The position numbers and the translations under genes are program-made. The notes under the pieces were generated by a model. The model searched no databases, was not told where the DNA came from, and worked only from the letters and a program-made list of their open reading frames with translations. From the NCBI RefSeq assembly GCF_900100975.1, contig NZ_FNFX01000001.1, forward strand, positions 1-64,000: DNA of 64,000 bases. Reading direction: 5' to 3'. Positions 1 through 6,601 of the stretch are shown in pieces. Each line of letters starts with the position of its first letter. Position 1 is the first letter of the stretch. This DNA is from Methylophilus rhizosphaerae (GTDB lineage Bacteria; Pseudomonadota; Gammaproteobacteria; Burkholderiales; Methylophilaceae).

Positions 1-218
1 GTTGGGCAGGGATTTTGATACGGTCATTTCTACTCCAAAAGTACGTGCGCAGTTTCCTGCAAAATGACCGTTTACACAAAATTATTTATACCCTCTTCAT
101 TGATGACTCTTTGAAAAATGTTAAAGCCGCTAATGATCACGGAATCAAAGGAATTCATTTTCAGGGTGCTGATAACTTACGCCTTCAGGTGCAGGCTATT
201 GGCATTCATTTGCAGTAA
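1..218 (+). pseudogene. 3' remnant of a HAD-superfamily hydrolase
   Basis: The last ~40 codons of the open frame (about 96-218) read like the C-terminus of a HAD phosphatase: a hydrophobic strand ending in FIDDS, then NVKAANDHGIKGIHF, which corresponds to HAD motif IV and the following helix. The upstream ~25 codons do not look like the usual KPDP-containing HAD segment, and the frame has no convincing start codon or ribosome site. Another frame (bases 2-67) reads LGRDFDTVISTPKVRAQ and stops at 65-67, and may be the tail of a different protein. I infer a gene truncated by rearrangement at the edge of an accessory region; a gene running in from outside the window is less likely. Confidence 0.5.
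21..70. repeat. Inverted repeat CGGTCATTT / AAATGACCG
   Basis: Perfect 9-bp arms at 21-29 and 62-70 are separated by 32 bp. They sit exactly where the reading frame stops resembling a HAD hydrolase, so they may mark a rearrangement or recombination junction. No terminator-like T-run follows. Confidence 0.35.
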
Positions 219-426
219 TTTCTAACTTTAACCAACGTACTAATAAACATTGTTTTATCAGTGTCTGCATAGGTTTTCGATTAACAGGTCAAAATATAGT
301 CACCGTACCAATCATCTTGGAAATCATGAAGTTATATATACTACCAAGGTTGAATCCACCGATTTATCCACAGAATATGTGGGAAATACGTGCTTTTTTA
401 GACTATATGGTTTTGAAATATCACAA

Positions 427-1143
427 ATGAGCAGTAAAAGATTTCGGGGCAAGCCGTGTGCATACTGCTTTAAAAATCCTGCGACTACTGGTGATCATAT
501 CTTTGCGCGTGAATTCTTTCTGCCTAGTGTGCGCGCCAATCTACCGCAAGTTCCCGCTTGCGAGGCCTGTAACAACCTGAAAAGTCAGCTTGAGCATTAC
601 TTAACTGCCTTGCTGCCTTTCGGTGGCAGGCATGCAGATGCCAGCGTAAATCTGAACGATCACGTACCACGCAGGCTTCAGCGGAATCAAAAGTTATATA
701 AAGAGCTGGATGCAGGCAGAGGAAATGCGTGGACGTTTGAGAAAGATACCTGGCAGAAAACCATGTCTTTACCCTTCGATGCTAAACGTGCAGCTCAATT
801 CTTTGCCATGGTCGGTCGTGGTCTCGCATTACATCATTTTGACCTTTATCTGAATGAGGGCCAGGCTAGTGGGACTATTTTTCCATCCGCTAAGCTATCA
901 GCAATGTACGACCATCTTTTCCAGCATCCTGAAAGCAATCCTATCCACCATGCCCTGGGAAACGACACAGTAACCTATACCGGCTTGATGAGGGAGCACC
1001 CAAGGTTGGAAACTATATGGCGACTTCGTGTTTATGGTGGGTTGATGCTCGCAGATAGCACTGATAAAGACTCAGCCAGCTCATCTGAAATTATTGTTGT
1101 CACTGGAAACCAAGATTTGGTGAAGATGCTGGTTGAGATGTAG
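427..1143 (+). CDS. HNH-type zinc-finger protein (putative endonuclease)
   Basis: 238-aa protein. The first ~50 residues carry CAYC, then TTGDHIF and VPACEACNN: a CxxC...DH...CxxCN arrangement as in HNH/beta-beta-alpha-metal nucleases with a structural zinc knuckle. The remaining ~180 residues are helical-looking and not assigned to a family. ATG 427 is the first ATG in a frame that is open further upstream; no strong Shine-Dalgarno is visible, so the start is uncertain. It lies 44 bp upstream of the AbiV-type gene on the same strand, and both have AT-rich codon use unlike the rest of the window. Nuclease activity is inferred from the motif only. A restriction, defence or mobile-element role is plausible from context. 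Confidence 0.6.
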   Translation: MSSKRFRGKPCAYCFKNPATTGDHIFAREFFLPSVRANLPQVPACEACNNLKSQLEHYLTALLPFGGRHADASVNLNDHVPRRLQRNQKLYKELDAGRGNAWTFEKDTWQKTMSLPFDAKRAAQFFAMVGRGLALHHFDLYLNEGQASGTIFPSAKLSAMYDHLFQHPESNPIHHALGNDTVTYTGLMREHPRLETIWRLRVYGGLMLADSTDKDSASSSEIIVVTGNQDLVKMLVEM

Positions 1144-1187
1144 TATGGATTCTTAAATATTCATTAAACATTGCAAGGGATTGAATA

Positions 1188-2030
1188 ATGGAATCTGCAA
1201 TTTTTGGCTTTCTAGGTGTCATCATCGGGGCATTAATTGCTGTATTCAAAGATTATTATTTCCAAAAGAAAAAAGACGAAAAAAATGCTAAATATTTAGC
1301 CACTGTTGTTTTGTTTGAACTTGAGCGATATGCTTCAGCGTGTGCAGATGTAGTCGGAGATAATGGACTATGTGAGGGGCAGCCTGATCCAAATGGATAC
1401 TACACAGTCCAAGTCCCTATCCCGAAAGATGCAATCTATAAGATGAGTTGGACAAAAGCCGTCGATGAGAAATTAAAGAACGATCTCGAACTTACTGCGC
1501 ATGCAGCCTATGATCATGGCTGCGAGCTGATTAAAGATGCCCGTATGCTTTTTGAATCTCACCGTTACTCCACTGCATTGGCGTTAGCCATACTCGCTGA
1601 AGAAGAATTCTCTAAAGCCTTTACATTAAAACAGAGCGCTGAGAATCTGCGTTGGGACTCAACTGTATACAACTCGCTACGTGATCACGCATCCAAACAG
1701 GGTCTTGCACAAGCCGTAGTTAACTATATTGCATGGGAGAAAGCCAGAGCACGGGCATCGGGAGGCTTTAAGTCAGCATATCCAGATGCGAATAAAGTGA
1801 GAGAGATAGTGGCTGCGGAAAAGGCGCAGCTAAACCAGAAATTAAAAGATCGTCGTAAACAAGATGCCTTGTACGTTTCCATTACGAAAGATGGAAAAAT
1901 TCAAAGTCTTCCTAAAAAGTTTATACGGGAGGATGCTGAAAAGGGTCTGCTGGATACTGAGAATTTTCAGGACAATGTTGCTCTATTGCTCGGTGACCAG
2001 GATGCACTAGAGCGATTTTTCAAACTTTAA
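1188..2030 (+). CDS. Membrane-anchored AbiV-type HEPN protein (putative abortive-infection effector)
   Basis: 280 aa. Residues 4-20 form one hydrophobic segment, followed by a Lys-rich stretch (cytoplasmic side). Residues ~35-80 include YASACADVVGDNGLC and GQPDPNGYY, which resemble a family of uncharacterised single-TM proteins. From residue ~105 the sequence switches to an AbiV-like HEPN domain: AYDHGCELIKDARMLFES, RYSTALALAILAEEEFSKAF, and RDHASKQ (165-171), the position of the conserved His/Lys after helix 3. AbiV proteins act in phage resistance and HEPN domains are often RNases; activity here is not shown. A good ribosome site (AAGGGA) precedes ATG 1188. The apparent joining of two families near residue 85-103 is unusual. 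It probably forms an operon with the HNH gene. Confidence 0.65.
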   Translation: MESAIFGFLGVIIGALIAVFKDYYFQKKKDEKNAKYLATVVLFELERYASACADVVGDNGLCEGQPDPNGYYTVQVPIPKDAIYKMSWTKAVDEKLKNDLELTAHAAYDHGCELIKDARMLFESHRYSTALALAILAEEEFSKAFTLKQSAENLRWDSTVYNSLRDHASKQGLAQAVVNYIAWEKARARASGGFKSAYPDANKVREIVAAEKAQLNQKLKDRRKQDALYVSITKDGKIQSLPKKFIREDAEKGLLDTENFQDNVALLLGDQDALERFFKL

Positions 2031-2284
2031 AGCGGATTACTCATTTTTCGAATTGCACTCTTAATTGAAACTTGCTGTCAACTTCGAGTTTTACCATTGT
2101 CTTACAAGCAAGAAATTGTGTTGAAAAAAGCACTTATATGAGGCATGCTGATGCTTCAGTTTTTGCGTGAGTTTGGATTTTTAACTCATGAACTAATGGT
2201 CTAACAGAACGTAATTCACGAAGTGAAATTTACTTCGTGCGATTCAACTAATTGTTTTAAAATGAAATATATTCACGAACTTAC
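2031..2284. other. Gene-free AT-rich spacer
   Basis: No supportable gene. It holds the palindrome at 2217-2239 and two copies of ATTCACGAA (2214-2222 and 2271-2279). AT-rich composition continues from the HNH/AbiV patch and ends near the decayed gene that follows. Confidence 0.5.
2217..2239. repeat. Palindrome CACGAAGT-N7-ACTTCGTG
   Basis: Perfect 8-bp arms (2217-2224 and 2232-2239) with a 7-nt loop, 187 bp after the AbiV-type stop codon. Part of the left arm lies in the direct repeat ATTCACGAA that recurs at 2271-2279. It could be a weak terminator (no clean T-run follows), an operator or a recombination site. Confidence 0.4.
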
Positions 2285-2600
2285 TCAGAGTCCAGAGAAG
2301 TTAACTATAGGAAAACAAAAAGAAAGCTGCATTTCGGGAATCGCTAGCACCTCTCGCAATGTATCAGAGTTTTTGAAGTTCGACAGGTAGCGGCAGACAG
2401 CCGCTATTTTCTTTTGGCCTATCCCCATTTCAGCCAGGCGCAATTTTTCTTTTTGAACCTTCCTGTAATACCGCATACGTTTTGCTTTATTTCGCCCTCA
2501 ACACGAATCACCCAATAAAGATGACGCAGATCCTCAGACCAGTCAGGTAACTCTACAGAATCAGCATACGACCACATACGAGCTCGTGCGGCAACGTTAA
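2285..2600 (-). pseudogene. Frameshifted remnant of an unrecognised protein
   Basis: Two overlapping minus-strand frames look like consecutive parts of one former protein. The upstream part (about 2600 to 2480) includes RMWSYADSVELPDWSEDL and HLYWVIRVEGEIKQ. The downstream part (about 2476 to 2285) includes YYRKVQKEKLRLAEMG and KIAAVCRYLSNF. The switch between frames is near 2476-2490. No start codon is credible: the upstream frame runs straight into the PQQ-dehydrogenase gene. I do not recognise the family. The remnant sits at the border between the AT-rich accessory patch and the conserved chromosome. Confidence 0.3.
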
Positions 2601-4393
2601 TGCTTCGATAGTTTAAAGACCATAATACTGTCGCCCTGTTTGAAACCGAACAAGGAGTTACCGCCGCTGACCACGGCGATGTATTGCTCACCATTCACCT
2701 GGTAAGTGATCGGTGGCGCATTGACACCATATTCAGACTGGTAATGCCATAATGCCTGGCCAGTCTGGCTGTCATAGGCATTAAATTGGCCATTACCCTC
2801 TCCGCAAAACAACAATCCACCCGCAGTGGATAACACACCGCCAACTAATGGCTGGGCTGTTTTTTGCTGCCAGGCAATTTTTCCTGAATGCAGGTCGATA
2901 GCACTTAACAATCCCCAGCGGGCATCCTCAGTGGGTTCACTGGCGGTATAACGCATGGGCTGCTGCCCATTGCCTGTTTCCGTTTCATGTACTGTATATT
3001 TAATCGGACTATGCATGGCAGCCACAAATACTTTTTGCCGGGTTTCATCTACACTCGTAGGAGACCAGTTTGCGCCTCCCAGAATGCCGGGATAAACGAT
3101 TACGCCATCCATATTGGGCTTTTTGAACAGATTATGCTGTGGTACAAAGGCTTCAGATTTCGCCAAAAACGCACCCGTGGCGCGGTCATGGATATAAAAC
3201 CAGCCTGTTTTGCCAGCCTGGCCAACCACAGGAATATTCCTGCCGTGCTGCTGATACTGGAACAGGACCGGCGGGCTGGCCAAGTCATATCCCCACAGAT
3301 CGTGAGGCACTTGCTGATAATGCCATTTGTACTGACCAGTTTCAGTATCCAGCGCTACCAGTGAAACGGTATATAAGTTGTCTCCCGGCCTGCTGACATC
3401 ATTCATTTGCGGAGAGGGGTTGCCTGTGCCGAAATACAAGGTATCGGTCTCAGTGTCGATCGCTGGCGTGCTCCATGCCGAACCGCCACCGAATATGGCG
3501 GCATCCGGGTAATCTTTCAGGGCTGCTTTTTCAGTGGCAATATCCCGCTCGAAATGGCTGCCATCTGCCGTTGCCGTGGCAAAATGCCCCTCCCAGCCTT
3601 TCACCGGGATGGTATCAAACTGCCAAACCTGGTGACCGGTATCCACATCAAATGCCGCCAGAAAGCCGGGACGACCGTAGCGTCCTGTCACCCCAATCAC
3701 TGCCCCTAATGGCGCATCGCTGCGCGGATTATCAATATGCAGGCCATACCCTACCCCGGTGATGCCAATGATCACTTTGTGCTTATACACCACAGGTGCC
3801 ATGGCAATCCCCACACCGGTTCCACCGGTCACTTTGCGTGTTTTATTGGGATCGCTGCCATTCAAGGTATCCTGCTGCTCCCTGTCCACCGGCTGGCCGG
3901 CAACATCGATATCCCACAGTTTCCGGCCATTTCTGGCATCCAGCGCGATTAACCTGGCATCAACGGTTCCAATAAACACTTTACCGTCCGACACAGCCAC
4001 GCCACGATTAGCCGGCCCACAGCACATGGACCAGCCAGCTTTGCGCTCATGGGTGTATTTCCATAACTGTTTCCCGGTAGCCGCATCCAGTGCCAACACA
4101 TGATTAAACGGCAGACTGACATACATAACGCCATTCCCCACAATGGGTGTGGCCTGGAATGTCGCTTTGACGCCAGTACTGACTGTCCATGCAGAAGCTA
4201 GTTGCTTGACATTACCCGTATTGATTTGCGTAAGCTCCGAGTGGCGCTGGCCGTTCAGGTTTAGGCCATAACTGCCCCAGTCAACGTTACCGGCATTGGC
4301 TGTAGATGATTTGGAAGCATGCATGCAGCCGGCTAACAGTAGCGAAAATCCGGCTATGCCGATGCAAAATGATTGAGTCAATGTGCGCGTCAT
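2597..4393 (-). CDS. PQQ-dependent dehydrogenase (quinoprotein), periplasmic lipoprotein
   Basis: 598 aa. A signal peptide ends in a lipobox (LLAGC, Cys23). The mature part has the eight-bladed propeller tryptophan-docking repeats of PQQ alcohol dehydrogenases (ALDAATGKQLWKY, ALDARNGRKLWDI, LDTETGQYKWHY, AYDSQTGQALWHY). The adjacent Cys pair at 124-125 (GWSMCCGP) is the disulfide ring over PQQ. GGGSAWSTPAID and FGTGNPSP match the cofactor and metal region. At 363-370 the sequence is PHDLWGYD; methanol, ethanol and membrane glucose dehydrogenases usually have Asp after that Trp. There is no C-terminal CxxCH haem motif, so electrons would leave to a separate cytochrome c. The substrate cannot be assigned. 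pqqBCDE at 51-54 kb would supply the cofactor. Confidence 0.85.
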   Translation of the reverse strand: MTRTLTQSFCIGIAGFSLLLAGCMHASKSSTANAGNVDWGSYGLNLNGQRHSELTQINTGNVKQLASAWTVSTGVKATFQATPIVGNGVMYVSLPFNHVLALDAATGKQLWKYTHERKAGWSMCCGPANRGVAVSDGKVFIGTVDARLIALDARNGRKLWDIDVAGQPVDREQQDTLNGSDPNKTRKVTGGTGVGIAMAPVVYKHKVIIGITGVGYGLHIDNPRSDAPLGAVIGVTGRYGRPGFLAAFDVDTGHQVWQFDTIPVKGWEGHFATATADGSHFERDIATEKAALKDYPDAAIFGGGSAWSTPAIDTETDTLYFGTGNPSPQMNDVSRPGDNLYTVSLVALDTETGQYKWHYQQVPHDLWGYDLASPPVLFQYQQHGRNIPVVGQAGKTGWFYIHDRATGAFLAKSEAFVPQHNLFKKPNMDGVIVYPGILGGANWSPTSVDETRQKVFVAAMHSPIKYTVHETETGNGQQPMRYTASEPTEDARWGLLSAIDLHSGKIAWQQKTAQPLVGGVLSTAGGLLFCGEGNGQFNAYDSQTGQALWHYQSEYGVNAPPITYQVNGEQYIAVVSGGNSLFGFKQGDSIMVFKLSKH

Positions 4394-4412
4394 AACGTTT
4401 GTGCCTTATAGG

Positions 4413-4430
4413 GTATACAGATTAGTATAC
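4413..4430. promoter_or_regulatory. GTATAC-N6-GTATAC operator-like palindrome
   Basis: Two copies of the self-complementary hexamer GTATAC (4413-4418 and 4425-4430) flank AGATTA, 20 bp upstream of the ATG of the PQQ dehydrogenase. GTATAC cores are common in GntR-family operators; the regulator here is unknown. The position would suit repression of the dehydrogenase. Confidence 0.45.
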
Positions 4431-4636
4431 ACTTAAAACTTCCCGCACGGCAATTAGCCAGCCTCTCCACTCCATTCACCCATATAAACTATTAAATTAG
4501 TACATTCAATTTATTAAATAACTGATTGTTATATATGTTAATTAGTTTATAAAAACTAGCATTTTCTTCCCCATCGTCGCTTGCCGATTCCAGTCACCCG
4601 GCTGAGCGGATACCCAGGCATGATAAACTTGCCGAC

Positions 4637-6601
4637 ATGATGAATACCCATGCCGTGCTGGAGTGGCGTGAGGGCCTCCCCTACTCCACCCAGTTTGATG
4701 ATGTTTACTTTTCCATGAGTCCGGACCATCCCCAGCATGGCCTGGCGGAAACGCGCCATGTATTTTTGCAACATAACCAGCTGCAGCAGCGCTGGCAGTC
4801 GCTCCCGGTAGATAATCCCAGCCACTTCGTGATTGTGGAAACTGGATTTGGCAGTGGCCTGAACTTCCTGGCTGCATTGCAATTGTGGCGTGAACAGGCG
4901 CCCCCTCAAGCTCATTTACATTTTGTCAGTGTGGAAATCGCGCCATTCAGCTTGCAAGATCTGCAACAGGCACATGCCCACTTTCCTGAGCTAGCCACGG
5001 TGAGCCAGGCTTTATGCCAGCAATACCGCTTATTGCAACCAGGGATTAATCAATTGGAGCTTCCCGGGTTTTCCACCAGCTTGACTTTGCATATTGGTGA
5101 CAGCGCCCAAGTATTGCCGGCGTTAAACCTGAAGGCAGACGCCTGGTTTCTGGACGGGTTCGCGCCAGCCAAGAATCCTGGCATGTGGCAGCCATTCTTG
5201 TTTGAATGTATGGCCAGATGCTCACGCGCAGGAACGACGTTTGCCACGTTCACCAGCGCCGGCTTTGTTCGCCGTGGCCTGTTAGCCGCTGGTTTCCAGG
5301 TACAGAAAACAGCCGGCTTCGGTACAAAACGTGAAATGTTGTGTGGTGCATGGCCATCCCTTGAGCAACCGTTACCAGCCGCCATGCCAAAAGTCGCTGT
5401 GATTGGCGCAGGCATTGCCGGTTGCAGCAGCGCCTGGTTCCTAGCTTCACTGGGCTGCGAGGTGCATGTCTTTGAACGTTCCACGGTTGCCAGCGGTGCG
5501 TCCGGCAATCCACGTGGCATGCTTTACCCGCGACTGAATGCAGAGAAGCCCTTGAATGACCAACTGGCATTGCGCAGCTACAGCTTCAGCTTACGCCATT
5601 ACGCGAATCTTGGTTTGGCAGAAGAGGCTTTTAAGCAATGTGGCTTATTACAGCTAGGTGCCAGCCCACGTGAATATAAACGTGTCCATAAAGTGGCTGC
5701 CCGCTATGCGCATCTTGGTCTGATGCGGCAAGTGGATGCAACACAAGCCAGCGCACTGGCAGGTGTGACATTGGTATCAGACTGCTTGTATTTTGCCGAA
5801 GGAGCCTGGGTCGATCCGGTGGCAGCCTGTACCGCCATGCTGAGGCATGCGAATATTCATCTGCATATACAGCAGGAAATCAGGACATTATCCAGGCAGG
5901 ATCAACGCTGGCAATTGCAATCTACGACCACACAGATAGAGGAAACATTCGATGCGGTGATTGTTGCCAATGCTGCCGATGCAGCCAGCCTACTGCCTGA
6001 CAGTGGCATGTGGTTAAATCCAGTGCGTGGCCAGATGAGCATGCTGGAGACACAGCCTGTATTGCAAAACCTGAAAACAATTCTGTGCGGAGATGGCTAT
6101 CTCACGCCCCTGTATCAGGGCATGCATGCGATGGGTGCCACCTTTGCACCAGGCGACCCAGATACCAGAGTGCGAGAAGAAGACAATCACAGTAATCTTA
6201 ATATGATCAGCCGCTTAAGCCCTGAATTTAAACAATTACATTCAGTAAAAATTCCCTATGCTCGTGCATCCAGCCGTTGTGGTTCGCCGGATTATTTACC
6301 CTATGTAGGGCCGCTACTTTCAATATCGTTGCAATCCAGCACACAGGAAGTTACCCAGTTCAGCGACCTGCCGGCCCCGCAAGGTATCTATGTCCATGTC
6401 GCACATGGCAGCAAAGGCCTGCTGACTGCACCCTACTGTGCCGCCATGCTGGCCAGGCGGGTATTAAGTGATGCCGGGATACCTTTACCGCAACTGACCG
6501 AAGATAACTTCTGGACGGGCTTGCATCCACAACGGCTGGTTTTCAAGCAACGGGGCTGGAAAAAACTGCTGAACCCGTTTGATGACGAGGGTGCAGCATG
6601 A
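4637..6601 (+). CDS. mnmC: Bifunctional tRNA mnm5s2U biosynthesis protein MnmC
   Basis: 654 aa, normal length for the two-domain enzyme. The N-terminal ~230 residues are the SAM-dependent methyltransferase (VETGFGSGLNFLAAL; WFLDGFAPAKNPGMW). The C-terminal part is an FAD-dependent oxidoreductase beginning with the dinucleotide fold VAVIGAGIAGCSSAW at ~residue 253. It removes the carboxymethyl group of cmnm5(s2)U34 and then methylates nm5U34 to mnm5U34 in tRNA. Two adjacent ATGs (4637 and 4640) are possible starts, without an obvious Shine-Dalgarno. The stop overlaps the start of the next gene (ATGA). It is transcribed divergently from the PQQ dehydrogenase. Confidence 0.95.
   Translation: MMNTHAVLEWREGLPYSTQFDDVYFSMSPDHPQHGLAETRHVFLQHNQLQQRWQSLPVDNPSHFVIVETGFGSGLNFLAALQLWREQAPPQAHLHFVSVEIAPFSLQDLQQAHAHFPELATVSQALCQQYRLLQPGINQLELPGFSTSLTLHIGDSAQVLPALNLKADAWFLDGFAPAKNPGMWQPFLFECMARCSRAGTTFATFTSAGFVRRGLLAAGFQVQKTAGFGTKREMLCGAWPSLEQPLPAAMPKVAVIGAGIAGCSSAWFLASLGCEVHVFERSTVASGASGNPRGMLYPRLNAEKPLNDQLALRSYSFSLRHYANLGLAEEAFKQCGLLQLGASPREYKRVHKVAARYAHLGLMRQVDATQASALAGVTLVSDCLYFAEGAWVDPVAACTAMLRHANIHLHIQQEIRTLSRQDQRWQLQSTTTQIEETFDAVIVANAADAASLLPDSGMWLNPVRGQMSMLETQPVLQNLKTILCGDGYLTPLYQGMHAMGATFAPGDPDTRVREEDNHSNLNMISRLSPEFKQLHSVKIPYARASSRCGSPDYLPYVGPLLSISLQSSTQEVTQFSDLPAPQGIYVHVAHGSKGLLTAPYCAAMLARRVLSDAGIPLPQLTEDNFWTGLHPQRLVFKQRGWKKLLNPFDDEGAA

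Noticed and set aside
1-7. GTTGGGC at the window edge, matching an integron attC core (GTTRRRY)
   Set aside because: No partner RYYYAAC core or attC-like structure was found around the HNH/AbiV genes, and a 7-base match is expected by chance.
81-87. PEP-CTERM substrates, CRISPR arrays, tRNA or rRNA genes and insertion sequences anywhere in the window
   Set aside because: I scanned the spacers and protein C-termini for direct-repeat arrays, T-loop consensus, transposase motifs and PEP-TM-basic tails and saw none; the coordinates given are only a placeholder.
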